Positions 14,177 through 22,337 of a stretch of 26,205 nt of DNA are shown piece by piece. Source of the stretch: a virus; IMG/VR virus record IMGVR_UViG_3300047457_000333, positions 1 through 26,205 of that record. One strand, given 5' to 3'. Each line of letters starts with the position of its first letter. The stretch's first letter is position 1. The position numbers and the translations under genes are program-made. Below the pieces are notes generated by a model. It ran no database searches. It saw only the letters and a list, made by a program, of their open reading frames with translations, and was not told where the DNA came from.

Positions 14177-14469
14177 TTCTCTATGTCTTCAAATATCTCT
14201 TTTTGTGATTTATACCATTCTTGCCAAGCAAGATATCTTTCTTTCAACTCATAGAACTTTCCATAGTTCTCATTAGCGTTGAATAACAAATCACTGATAT
14301 TATTACTTTCCAGTTTTTCCAGATTTGGAGCCGGTCGCATGAGACTTGCTGGTGGTTCTGGAAACTTCATTGTCAATGGAACGGTTGTAGAGCACCCTTG
14401 CAACATCAGGTAAGGCACACTCAGAATCAATGACCACTTTATGTTCTTCAATAACTTTCTTTGTTTCAT
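14173..14469 (-). CDS. o-spanin (Rz1-like outer-membrane lipoprotein)
   Basis: A 98-residue lipoprotein. A basic start (MKQRKLLKNIK) is followed by a hydrophobic stretch and a lipobox LQGC with the lipidated Cys at 26. After it comes a proline-rich stretch (VPLTMKFPEPPASLM, RPAPNLEKL) typical of Rz1 proteins, then a helical C-terminus. It spans the periplasm with the i-spanin and fuses inner and outer membranes at the end of lysis. Its first 167 bases lie inside the i-spanin gene in another frame, the nested layout known for lambda Rz/Rz1. The partial overlap here leaves the C-terminal half unique. Confidence 0.88.
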   Translation of the reverse strand: MKQRKLLKNIKWSLILSVPYLMLQGCSTTVPLTMKFPEPPASLMRPAPNLEKLESNNISDLLFNANENYGKFYELKERYLAWQEWYKSQKEIFEDIEK

Positions 14470-14800
14470 TGACTTTTCCTTTCAATTTATTCAAACGGTC
14501 ATTAACTTCTTTATCAATTCTTTCATTTTCATGTTTAGAATGTTCAGATGCGGCATCTATCTTCTTCTGCATCTCGACTATTCTTTCGTGGTATTCTTTT
14601 TCCTTATTGAATCCACCTTGAAAATAAGAACCCACTATTAATAAGATAAATGATATCAAATTAATAGCGGGTCTATATGGTCTGATTGGTGGTATCATGG
14701 CTCCCACAAAAGAAACCAATAAACCAATCAGACCAGCGATTATTACATTAAATACGATAAATTCCAGAGTTGCATCAGGAATGAATCGTAACCAAAACAT
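14303..14800 (-). CDS. i-spanin (Rz-like inner-membrane subunit)
   Basis: This is a 165-residue inner-membrane spanin. Hydrophobic segments at about 14-36 (FIVFNVIIAGLIGLLVSFVG) and 46-62 (NLISFILLIVGSYFQ) are followed by a long charged coiled coil (about 66-122, EYHERIVEMQKKID, ENERIDKEVNDRLNKL) and a C-terminal part with IDSECALPD. Classic i-spanins have one TM, so the second TM is unusual. The o-spanin gene is nested in its 3' part. The ribosome site AGGA is seven bases before the ATG, and the endolysin stop is four bases upstream. Confidence 0.85.
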   Translation of the reverse strand: MFWLRFIPDATLEFIVFNVIIAGLIGLLVSFVGAMIPPIRPYRPAINLISFILLIVGSYFQGGFNKEKEYHERIVEMQKKIDAASEHSKHENERIDKEVNDRLNKLKGKVNETKKVIEEHKVVIDSECALPDVARVLYNRSIDNEVSRTTSKSHATGSKSGKTGK

Positions 14801-14804
14801 TACA

Positions 14805-15659
14805 TTATCCTAGAAGTTTCTTTAGTGTTGCAGGACCAGCAATACCGTCAGCAGAAAGACCATGTTCTTCTTGCCATGCCATTAGGGCACGTTGACTACC
14901 TGGACCAAAGATACCATCTGCATCAACACCAAGCGCTTCTTGAACCTTCTTTGCAAGTTCCCCGCGAGAACCCAACTTAACTAGTTGTGAACCACCAGTA
15001 GATGCGGCCTTTTCTTCTGCAACAACATGAGATTCTGATTCTCCACCAGCAAGGATTGCTTTATTATGTACATAATGCTTCTTACGATCTTCTAGACCAA
15101 TAGTACCACCATTAATCTTCTTAGTCATAAGAGTGATATCATCATTATCACAGACTGAATTCAATCCGTTAGCTTTCCAGAACCAACATGCAGATTCAAT
15201 TGCACCTTGAAGTGTTTCTGTATACTCTACAGTTTCATCAAGAGTTTTCTCAATAGCCTTTGCGAAACGAGAATAGTTATCTTTACCAGTTAGCTGAATC
15301 GCACCACGACCACGGAACTTCCACCCTTCCCCAGATGCGGTATCACCATTACCCATACGATTTGCATAAACTACGTTAGCAATCTTTTCTGGATTACGAG
15401 CATAACCAGTTGCGTCACGACCAGCATTCTTGAAATACTTAGGGAAAATCTTGTTTAGTCCGTCAGCAGAATAATTCAGATTTTCTTTAAGAACAGTGAA
15501 GTCAACAGATTCATGGCCACATTGTGCAAGGAATCCAGCAACACGATTTACAGTGTTGATTTCATACTTTGGGAATACTGCATTGAATGCTTCTAGTAAA
15601 GCAGCAATATTCTTATTTCTTGGCAACATTTTAGCCAATGATGATTCAGTTAAATTCAT
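14805..15659 (-). CDS. Endolysin: GH19-like lysozyme plus peptidoglycan-binding domain
   Basis: This is a 284-residue muralytic enzyme. Residues about 1-200 are a glycoside hydrolase 19/chitinase-like lysozyme domain. The catalytic Glu is E50 in CGHESVDF and the second acid is E59 in KENLNYSAD; the conserved block GWKFRGRGAIQLTGKDNY (112-129) follows. A linker (AEEKAASTGG) leads to a C-terminal PG-binding type 1 repeat (about 222-284) with the DADGIFGPGS and SADGIAGPAT pair. There is no signal peptide, so a holin is needed for release. The ATG overlaps the upstream small gene as ATGA, with a good AAGGAG ribosome site. It heads the lysis cassette. Confidence 0.93.
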   Translation of the reverse strand: MNLTESSLAKMLPRNKNIAALLEAFNAVFPKYEINTVNRVAGFLAQCGHESVDFTVLKENLNYSADGLNKIFPKYFKNAGRDATGYARNPEKIANVVYANRMGNGDTASGEGWKFRGRGAIQLTGKDNYSRFAKAIEKTLDETVEYTETLQGAIESACWFWKANGLNSVCDNDDITLMTKKINGGTIGLEDRKKHYVHNKAILAGGESESHVVAEEKAASTGGSQLVKLGSRGELAKKVQEALGVDADGIFGPGSQRALMAWQEEHGLSADGIAGPATLKKLLG

Positions 15660-15847
15660 ATTTGTTTTCTCCTTCTGATTGAACCCATTACAGGACTTTT
15701 TCTTCTTCTTTTCATGTCTACGCCAGGTTCACCGCCTTTTCCCCCGCTACCAGCAATTGCACCACTACCAACTACGTTGGTTGGGCCAGCGGCAATTGCT
15801 CCGCCACCCATTCCATCTTCATTTATAAATTGTTTGAATGATTTCAT
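15656..15847 (-). CDS. Gly-rich, basic protein with capsid-targeting-like leader
   Basis: The start is the ATG at 15847 (TAATG overlap with the upstream stop; 63 residues). It begins MKSFKQFINE, which aligns with the T4 capsid-targeting sequence MKTYQEFIAE. I8-N9-E10 would be a gp21-type cleavage site. The remainder is glycine/alanine-rich (GGGAIAAGP, GSGAIAGSGGKGG) and ends in arginine/lysine clusters (MKRRRKSP, SIRRRKQI). A small basic internal head protein that binds DNA is the best reading. It sits directly before the endolysin gene. Unrecognised otherwise. Confidence 0.65.
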   Translation of the reverse strand: MKSFKQFINEDGMGGGAIAAGPTNVVGSGAIAGSGGKGGEPGVDMKRRRKSPVMGSIRRRKQI

Positions 15848-16464
15848 TAGCAATTCCACTTTCTCAGTGATAGTGCCTTTCTGGTTGGTCTACCCTTTTC
15901 ATCCTTCATTGGACCAGGCATACCACCCATTCTTGCACAAAATGACTTTCTACGATTTGCCGCTTTGCTTCCTTTCTTCAACTTTGAAGGAGGAGTAGTT
16001 ACTGCCATACTCAACTTAGAACCGGGATTCTCTCTACGATAGGATGCAATACCCTTTCTATTGAGACCACCTTCTGGATTCTTGCCTTCCTTACGTTGCC
16101 ATGCAGCAGACTTTTCATCTAACTGAGTTTCTTCTGGAACACAATTAGGAACTTTTCTACCACCTTTCATTTTCATACCAACGGCAGTATATCCTTTCCA
16201 ACAAGCCTTCTTTAATGGACCTGATGATTTCTTCACATCTTCATCTAAATTAGAATGTAAGTAATCACATACTGTTGACATATAATCTTTAGCTAGAGTT
16301 ATTTTACTTTGAACCCATTCTGGTAGATTTGTCGTATCTTCTAGCATATCAGTGACATGTTTGCAATGCATTATAATTACTTCCATATCATTTTTGGCCA
16401 TTTCACCTTCATAATCATATTCTTTTGCGTTTATAGATTCTACAAAATGTTTGAATGTTTTCAT
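15847..16464 (-). CDS. DUF6321-like protein with capsid-targeting-like leader
   Basis: A 205-residue modular protein. It starts MKTFKHFVES, similar to the T4 CTS with E9 one residue early. A helical module follows (NLPEWVQSKITLAKDYMS, about 46-63), then ACWKGYTAVGMKMKGG (about 87-102). After QLDE (113-116) comes a highly basic conserved block (KSAAWQRKEGKNPEGGLN, KGIASYRRENPGSK, SFCARMGGMPGPMKDEKGRP), which I associate with DUF6321, a domain found widely in phage proteins of unknown role. QLDE before the basic block looks like another prohead-protease site. The start overlaps the preceding stop (ATGA). Likely an internal virion protein; function unknown. Confidence 0.75.
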   Translation of the reverse strand: MKTFKHFVESINAKEYDYEGEMAKNDMEVIIMHCKHVTDMLEDTTNLPEWVQSKITLAKDYMSTVCDYLHSNLDEDVKKSSGPLKKACWKGYTAVGMKMKGGRKVPNCVPEETQLDEKSAAWQRKEGKNPEGGLNRKGIASYRRENPGSKLSMAVTTPPSKLKKGSKAANRRKSFCARMGGMPGPMKDEKGRPTRKALSLRKWNC

Positions 16465-16847
16465 ATGCTTAACAGTATCTCTGCAATATTAGGTTCTAGT
16501 GGAATATCAGAGGTATAAATGGTTTTTCCTTTGATACCTATAACTTCATCCGGCATAATATCAAGATATTCTAGAAATGTTTTTAGAATATCATAATCAC
16601 GTTCATCAGTTTTATAAAATAAAATTCTTGCGGTTGGAACCGGACCAAAAACATTATTCAATAAAATGATATGATTAAGTATTAATCGTTCTTTTAGTAC
16701 TTTGGATATTTTATACTTGCGAAATAATCTTTTCAAATATTTTGTACGTTTAATATCACTTTCGAATTCTGACATAATGCAATGAGGTGCGTTATAACAC
16801 TTCATTGCATATATCAGGAAATTATCTTCAGTTAAATTACTAAACAT
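16461..16847 (-). CDS. Conserved T4-like phage protein, DUF7207-like
   Basis: A 128-residue helical protein starting MFSNLTEDNFLIYAMKCY, with RTKYLKRLFRKYK and an LILNHIILLNNVFG helix, then LKTFLEYLDIMPDEV. This family is conserved in cyanophage-like T4 relatives, usually beside structural genes; I link it loosely to DUF7207, function unknown. There is no Shine-Dalgarno: the ATG lies only seven bases after a terminator hairpin and T-tract, so its expression may depend on read-through or on an unusual mechanism. The gene stop overlaps the next start (ATGA). Confidence 0.75.
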   Translation of the reverse strand: MFSNLTEDNFLIYAMKCYNAPHCIMSEFESDIKRTKYLKRLFRKYKISKVLKERLILNHIILLNNVFGPVPTARILFYKTDERDYDILKTFLEYLDIMPDEVIGIKGKTIYTSDIPLEPNIAEILLSI

Positions 16848-16853
16848 AACAAT

Positions 16854-16876
16854 AAAAGGGGGACAGTATCCCCCCT
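16854..16876 (-). terminator. Rho-independent terminator hairpin
   Basis: On the minus strand a perfect GGGGGA / TCCCCC stem around a five-base loop (TACTG), then TTTTATTG. It begins a few bases after the stop codon at 16880 of the virion protein gene. The stem is strong (five G:C pairs) but the T-tract is short, so some read-through into the next gene is expected. Confidence 0.85.
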
Positions 16877-16879
16877 ATA

Positions 16880-17464
16880 TTATACACCAGAGTAGTAGGT
16901 GTTTGTGTTACTTGTTCTACCAGAATTGGTATTAGCAACGGCAGTGTTAGAAAGTGCAACAAGTGTTTCTACCTGTACACGACCTGCACGACCACCAGTA
17001 CCAGTAGTAACATGTTGCCAACCGATGTGTGCAGTAGAGGTATTTGCAAACCCTACAGTGTTGGCTAGACGAGTAGTTGAAACAAGAACGGTATCACCAA
17101 AATAAGTATTGGCGGTGTCTTGATTGTAAAGAATGTTAGTACCAAAGTCAAGCGATGTGCCTGAAGCTATTGTTCCCATTACACTATTAGCAAGTCTAAC
17201 AGTATTAACACTTACAGATACAACATAGTTGTTGGAAGTGAAGAATTCCTGTTCACCAGTAATAGATGCATTGGTTCCATAGATGTACATTCCAGCCGCG
17301 ATACCAATATTGGCAGCAGTGTTAGCACCAACTCCAACAAATACAATAGTGTTACCTGATGTAGTGGTGTTAGCAGTTACTAGGCTAGCAAATGGTCTAA
17401 CCTGTCTTTCTTGTGACCAATGTGGCTTATCATAAATTGAATCGGTATTACCCCAAGATGGCAT
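16880..17464 (-). CDS. Putative virion structural protein
   Basis: A 194-residue Thr/Asn/Val/Gly-rich, beta-strand-rich protein starting MPSWGNTDSIYDKPHWSQ and ending in the conserved block AHIGWQHVTTGTGGRAGRV. Both ends recur in proteins of T4-like marine and cyanophages that are annotated as structural. Composition and strand pattern suit a virion surface or decoration protein. It has its own late promoter (17498-17505), an AGGAG ribosome site seven bases before the ATG and a terminator just after its stop, so it is a single-gene, probably highly expressed late unit. Confidence 0.75.
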   Translation of the reverse strand: MPSWGNTDSIYDKPHWSQERQVRPFASLVTANTTTSGNTIVFVGVGANTAANIGIAAGMYIYGTNASITGEQEFFTSNNYVVSVSVNTVRLANSVMGTIASGTSLDFGTNILYNQDTANTYFGDTVLVSTTRLANTVGFANTSTAHIGWQHVTTGTGGRAGRVQVETLVALSNTAVANTNSGRTSNTNTYYSGV

Positions 17465-17497
17465 TTTATTTCTCCTAAAACTTTAAGTTTATATGTC

Positions 17498-17505
17498 TAT
17501 TTATA
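17498..17505 (-). promoter_or_regulatory. T4-type late promoter TATAAATA
   Basis: The minus strand reads TATAAATAGACATATAAAC, containing the T4 late consensus TATAAATA with no -35 element needed. It lies 33 bases before the ATG at 17464, in the only gap on that side. The 23536 promoter repeats TATAAATAGAC and a TATA nearby at nearly the same distance from its gene. Confidence 0.8.
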
Positions 17506-17510
17506 GATTA

Positions 17511-18770
17511 TTATTTCTTGTCCAGATTGGCTTTCTTTGCAAAATCTGGATGAACGTTTGGTTTCTTCATCATCGGATCAAGTTCAATTACATCTCTTCC
17601 TTGACCTGTTAATGTTTTCCCACCATAGATTATGCCTGCTGCTTTGGGGTCATTAGGACTTGAATCTACTTTTGGTTTCTTTCCATAAGTCGCGACTGAC
17701 TTATTTTCTTTTTCCCAATCATACATGTCTTCTTTCACAGTCTTCTTCTTCAAAGATTTTACCATCTTAGCAGCTTTAGACTCTTTTTGATTCTTTTCTG
17801 TATCATCTGAACAAGTTACTTCTGGTCCAGTGGTTTGAGTTGCCGCATAAGAATCTTGATAGGTATCTTCTGGGAAGAATTGTTCTTTCAATTTAGCAAC
17901 AAAATCATAATCATCCATAGTAAGAGTACCCTTATTGCGAATATCAATAAGTTTCTCTACTACACGATGAAGTTGTGCATCAGACTTAACATCTTCACGA
18001 GCGAGTTCAAGAACACGAATTAACAATGGAATATCCATAGTAATCGTATCCTTTTTATCAGTTTCTTCGTTTTGTTGACCGATATGTAAACTTCTATGCA
18101 GATCAGGACCAGCAATACGAATAGGTTTAGATTTTATAAATGCCTTATCTAAAGTCTTCTGTCTCTTTAATGTAGGAGAAGCTTTCCATGTAACTTGTTC
18201 AGTGTTAGGAACAGGCAATCTACCACCACGCATATGCTGTTGCTTCCATTTATTAAAGTTTCCAGTTTTAGAAGCAGCAATCTTAGAGATTTTACTTGCA
18301 GTTTTAGGATTAATCCCTCTGGTCTTTAAGTAAGCATTTAGAAGTTCATCCTCTGTGATAGGTTCAACTTCTTCTTTTTGTGTCTTTTTCTTTTGTTGGT
18401 CATCCCAAACTTTATCAGTTTTTACATTATATTCTTTTTTACCGGGACCAATATCGGCTACTTTAAAACCAATAGGTTTATCAGTTGACACTTTCACTTT
18501 AATTTTTTCATCTACTTGTTCAACTTCTTCAGAGAACTTGCGGTCTTGTTTCCATTTTGCAAAAGAACCACTCTTTGCATGAGAAATTTTAGTCTCTTGA
18601 CTAACTCTCGTTGGATCAATTCCTTTAAATTTCAAATAGTTATCCAATTCACCGGCTTCGTTTACATTAGACTTAACTGACCAAGGATCATTGGGGTCGG
18701 TGCCAAAGGTGGGTCTTTCTTTGACCCCACCCTTGACGATTGCCATCAATCTTTCTACTTTCTTATCCAT
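17511..18770 (-). CDS. Modular internal head/prohead protein candidate with direct repeats
   Basis: This is a 419-residue highly charged protein. Two related modules occur: about 42-75 (LDNYLKFKGIDPTRVS ... GSFAKWKQ) and about 143-176 (LLNAYLKTRGINPKTAS ... GNFNKWKQ). Between and after them are acidic elements EEVEQVDE (81-88) and EPITEDE (136-142), which look like cleavage sites of the T4 prohead protease type (hydrophobic-x-Glu). The C-terminus is basic. No enzymatic motif is seen. Probably an internal head or scaffold-type protein cut during maturation (inference). The start overlaps the previous gene (TAATG). Confidence 0.65.
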   Translation of the reverse strand: MDKKVERLMAIVKGGVKERPTFGTDPNDPWSVKSNVNEAGELDNYLKFKGIDPTRVSQETKISHAKSGSFAKWKQDRKFSEEVEQVDEKIKVKVSTDKPIGFKVADIGPGKKEYNVKTDKVWDDQQKKKTQKEEVEPITEDELLNAYLKTRGINPKTASKISKIAASKTGNFNKWKQQHMRGGRLPVPNTEQVTWKASPTLKRQKTLDKAFIKSKPIRIAGPDLHRSLHIGQQNEETDKKDTITMDIPLLIRVLELAREDVKSDAQLHRVVEKLIDIRNKGTLTMDDYDFVAKLKEQFFPEDTYQDSYAATQTTGPEVTCSDDTEKNQKESKAAKMVKSLKKKTVKEDMYDWEKENKSVATYGKKPKVDSSPNDPKAAGIIYGGKTLTGQGRDVIELDPMMKKPNVHPDFAKKANLDKK

Positions 18771-20578
18771 TATTTTGGACCTGGAGTAAATTTAATCTTA
18801 GTTGATTTACTATCTGCACCCGGACCAACATCATCATCCTTTCCACCCTTAATTCTACCCTTTAAAGTATCGGTAGTTTTGATGCGTGGATCAATTTCTT
18901 CTGATGTTGCACCAGCCTTACCCAACATTTCATTCTTTACTTTAGAAAGGGCGGCACGAGCAATAGTTTTAGCTCTTTCTAATGGAGATGTTGGAGATTC
19001 GTTAGTTGGATTAGTTGCAAAGGTTTCTAATCCATAATCTGAACCTGGTCCCTTTGCTTCATTTAGTTCATGGCGATGCATATCTTCCCAGTGAGAAGCA
19101 GCAGCCTTTCTATCAGCAGTAGAGAACATCTTGTGCCATGGTTTACCATCACCATGTTCCTTTGCATAAGATTGAGCAGCACGATCAGCATGGTATGCCC
19201 ATAACTTCTTTGCTTTTTCTGGATGATACTCACCCTTCTTCATCTTCTTACGAAGGTTATTCATAATAGGAGTATGACTAGAATGATAAAGATGTGGATG
19301 ATTATCTGCATGAAGTACTAGTTCCTTAGCGGCATGAGACATGTCACCATAACTTTCAGTTACCTGTTCAACTTCTTCGTTTGATAATTTCTTTTTGGCG
19401 ATATCAATACCGCTCTTTCTCTTACCAAACTTTTCAGCATGTTTCATAAACTGTTTGGTATCGCGAGATTTACCACGACTAGCAGCACTTCCAGCAAGAG
19501 CATATGATTTATCAGCAGACTTAGATGCTTTACCAACATAAGAAGTTAATGTGTCTTTCGAAAGTTCATCAATCTGTTCAATATCTTCAGCAACTCTCTT
19601 AGCAGATTTGGTAGCAGTAGCATATGCAACTTCCTTCCATCTCTTACCATAACGTGCCTTTAGTCCCTTCTTGTCCTTCTTCATGGACTTTACAATTTCT
19701 TCCTTCTTCTTAGATTCAGCAGGAGTAAGGGTCTTTTCAATAACTACTTCTTCGGTTGCCTTTACTTTAGGTTCTGGTAAACCAAATTTCTTGTCACCAT
19801 ATGCCTTTTTCAGTGCAAGACTACGACCACCTTCGCGTTTCTTAATTTCAGATGGTGAACTATATTCTGGTTTGGTCTTACGAATATATCTCTGAACCAA
19901 ATCTCTAGATAATTCATCAATCTGTTCTGCATTTTCCTTACGAAGTTTCTTGAAGTCAGCAGCAGTAAGTTTACCCTTTGGTTTAGCAACATCAAGTTTA
20001 TGTTGAGCGCCTTTCAGACCTTTACCAGCAGCATTAGCAGCGGCAGAAGCAGCAGAAGATTTACTTCTATTTGACTTCTTCCAAGGACCATCAGCAATAT
20101 CTGTCCACTTGTCTTCAGCAACAGTTTCTTCTTTATAAATTCTATAAGTTCCTAATCCTGTTTTTTCTATTTTTCCACCGTGTTTTTTAGCAGCATCGTT
20201 GGCATGTGTTGCTTTATCAAATGTTGCAAGCATATGTCCTTTTCCATCGCCAGATTTGTGTTCTGTATCATGTAAATATAATCTATCTTCTTGGCCATGT
20301 CTGGACTTTTGAAAAACGGGTTTATTGACAGATGTATGGTATCCATATGAACCGAAAGATTCATCAACTTCCTTTGGAGTCTTCTTTGCTAATTTACCGA
20401 TTTCCTTATCTGGATCAGTTTTCTTGTCTGCTTCGATTGGTTTTGCCTTCATGCGACGAAGTTCTGCATCCGCACGTTTTACATCATCATCTTCATCGTC
20501 ATCATCCCATCTTTCTGAGATGATCTTTTCGATTTCTTCAGCAACTGAATCTTTCTTTGTAAATTTACTATTAAACAT
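18770..20578 (-). CDS. Large modular internal head protein candidate
   Basis: This is a 602-residue, lysine-rich, disordered-looking protein with repeated modules. EQIDELSRDLVQRYIRK (about 218-234) and EQIDELSKDTLTSYVGK (about 334-350) are close copies. GLKARYGKRWKEVAYATATK (about 305-324) is a basic block that recurs in T4-like internal or head proteins. Further EQVTE (404-408) and EVDES (70-74) elements fit prohead-protease sites. Residues 24-33 are an aspartate run. There is no enzyme motif. Coupled to the upstream gene by an eight-base overlap with a GGAAAG ribosome site, and on the late transcript from 23536. Likely a packaged or core protein that is cut into fragments (inference). Confidence 0.7.
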   Translation of the reverse strand: MFNSKFTKKDSVAEEIEKIISERWDDDDEDDDVKRADAELRRMKAKPIEADKKTDPDKEIGKLAKKTPKEVDESFGSYGYHTSVNKPVFQKSRHGQEDRLYLHDTEHKSGDGKGHMLATFDKATHANDAAKKHGGKIEKTGLGTYRIYKEETVAEDKWTDIADGPWKKSNRSKSSAASAAANAAGKGLKGAQHKLDVAKPKGKLTAADFKKLRKENAEQIDELSRDLVQRYIRKTKPEYSSPSEIKKREGGRSLALKKAYGDKKFGLPEPKVKATEEVVIEKTLTPAESKKKEEIVKSMKKDKKGLKARYGKRWKEVAYATATKSAKRVAEDIEQIDELSKDTLTSYVGKASKSADKSYALAGSAASRGKSRDTKQFMKHAEKFGKRKSGIDIAKKKLSNEEVEQVTESYGDMSHAAKELVLHADNHPHLYHSSHTPIMNNLRKKMKKGEYHPEKAKKLWAYHADRAAQSYAKEHGDGKPWHKMFSTADRKAAASHWEDMHRHELNEAKGPGSDYGLETFATNPTNESPTSPLERAKTIARAALSKVKNEMLGKAGATSEEIDPRIKTTDTLKGRIKGGKDDDVGPGADSKSTKIKFTPGPK

Positions 20579-22337
20579 TTTTCTTTCCTTTCTTAGTTAT
20601 TTTTATACCAATGTTTTTATCCTGATCTTTATAGGTTTGGAGTGGTTCTTTATTGGTTGCCCCACATAGTGTACCACCTACCCCCATATCCACAGCACCC
20701 GGATCGTCAATCGCTTCTCTAACTCTTTTTAGAAGTGATTTGGTATCTGTTTGCTCTCTATAAGTAACATCACCAAGACCAGACATTGGATATACAGTAC
20801 CTTGTTGTCTAGTATCAAATTCTTGTCCTACTCCAGCAACATTTCTTAATCTTTGATTTACTGTTGGGGAGTCGGTGTATCTTTTCTTACTTTTCGTCTT
20901 CTCTTTGTCTTTTGAGAAGTTGCTTTCTTTTGGTTCTGGGAAAACTTTGAGTTTTGGCCCTTGCTCTTCACTGTACGTTCTGAAGGTGTATGTTTTTTCT
21001 GGGTTCTTTCTCGCAGGAGCATCGCCTTTGATATCGTCCCCCCACCTTGCTTCTCCTGCTCTATTGTCTGGAGTAATGTCTGATGGGCTTGGTGCTCTGA
21101 AGGCTGGGTTATACTTGACCACAGTAGATTTTTGAATTTGTTTAGAATCTTTTTTAGCATCTTCATTTACCTTGAACATATTGTCAAAATTTAGTTTACC
21201 ATGTTTCTTAAACCAGTCATAAGAAAGATAATCAGTAACCTGTTCGTCTAGGAAATTATTTATTGTTTGATAAGTTGTTGTGATATCTTCTTCTATTGAT
21301 TCAATACTACCACTATTGTCGAAGTGAATGAAATAGTTAAACATATTACCAAACATATTTTTATTCTGTTGTGCAGTTTCCCACTTCTCTGCACGAACCG
21401 ACTCTATCATCATACGAGAAAGTTTTTGATTTCTTTCTTGACTTGCTTGATTGGTAGTATCCACAAATACCATCATAGTTTCATACCCAATAGATTCAAG
21501 AACCTGTTTGATATTAGAAATAGATTCTAAATCTTCTGCTGGTCCATTGATGATTAATGGGAGATGATTCTTTAGATATTGACTTTCATACAATCTTTGA
21601 ATCTGAACATAATTGAATTCTTTACATTTAGACTCTGCAATGGCTTCACGGATAATGATATCTTTACCAGAACCGGGACCACCAGTTACAAATATAGCTT
21701 TGGATAAACCGCGATTATAATCTTCATGAAGACCCATTCCTTTACGAACATCATGCATTAATTCATGTGCGTGTTCGTCAGAAACATGATGTGGAACTCC
21801 TTGACGGAATGATGAGAAGTCTTTATTCTTTGCATGTTCTCTCATCTTAGTTCCAGACATACCTTCGGTTCCTTCTGAATCAGGATCACGATGACCCGCA
21901 GAATGAACTTCAATCTTATGGAACTTATAATGACCATGCTTACCTTTAACACCATTATACTTGTGTAGTAGGTGATGCATTTCTTTTACGCGATCTGATC
22001 CAGCAACAACTGTTAGATGTGTATGACCAGATGCGTGTAAATTAGCAGCATGGTGGAGAATAGTAGGATGTTCTTTTGAAGAAGCAACAAATCGAGTGCC
22101 AGGCGAGTATCTCTTTAGATGTTTAACCTTTTCTTCACCAGAAAGAGGATTCTTCTTGCTATCTTGTGAGTGAGATACTACAACATGGTGTGATGCACCT
22201 TGCTTTTCAGCAGTATGTTTAACTTTATCAATGAGTTTTAAATGACCACTGGTGGGTGGGTTCATACGACCGAAAGCTAATACTGCTTTCTTAGCTTTCT
22301 TTTCTTCTTCTGTAATAACGTCTAGGAAACTTTTCAT
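20571..22337 (-). CDS. Cytidylyltransferase-fold / P-loop fusion with CTS-like leader
   Basis: This is a 588-residue protein. Its first ten residues MKSFLDVITE align with the T4 capsid-targeting peptide. Residues about 15-205 form a cytidylyltransferase/NMN adenylyltransferase-like domain: GRMNPPTSGH (T/HxGH, H32) and SGTKMR (161-166, ISSTxxR-like). Residues about 212-370 hold a P-loop domain: GGPGSGKD (219-226) with Asp in place of the usual Ser/Thr after the Lys. The last 200 residues are charged and structural-like (SEEQGPKLKV, GVGGTLCGATNKEP). Domain pairs like this are known in T4-like phages; substrates (NAD precursor, nucleotide or sugar nucleotide) cannot be read. Start overlaps the upstream stop (ATGA). 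Packaging into the head is inference. Confidence 0.75.
   Translation of the reverse strand: MKSFLDVITEEEKKAKKAVLAFGRMNPPTSGHLKLIDKVKHTAEKQGASHHVVVSHSQDSKKNPLSGEEKVKHLKRYSPGTRFVASSKEHPTILHHAANLHASGHTHLTVVAGSDRVKEMHHLLHKYNGVKGKHGHYKFHKIEVHSAGHRDPDSEGTEGMSGTKMREHAKNKDFSSFRQGVPHHVSDEHAHELMHDVRKGMGLHEDYNRGLSKAIFVTGGPGSGKDIIIREAIAESKCKEFNYVQIQRLYESQYLKNHLPLIINGPAEDLESISNIKQVLESIGYETMMVFVDTTNQASQERNQKLSRMMIESVRAEKWETAQQNKNMFGNMFNYFIHFDNSGSIESIEEDITTTYQTINNFLDEQVTDYLSYDWFKKHGKLNFDNMFKVNEDAKKDSKQIQKSTVVKYNPAFRAPSPSDITPDNRAGEARWGDDIKGDAPARKNPEKTYTFRTYSEEQGPKLKVFPEPKESNFSKDKEKTKSKKRYTDSPTVNQRLRNVAGVGQEFDTRQQGTVYPMSGLGDVTYREQTDTKSLLKRVREAIDDPGAVDMGVGGTLCGATNKEPLQTYKDQDKNIGIKITKKGKKNV

Noticed and set aside
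16879-16884. TATAAT at the end of the virion protein gene
   Set aside because: No -35 in place, and its start site would fall inside the terminator stem.
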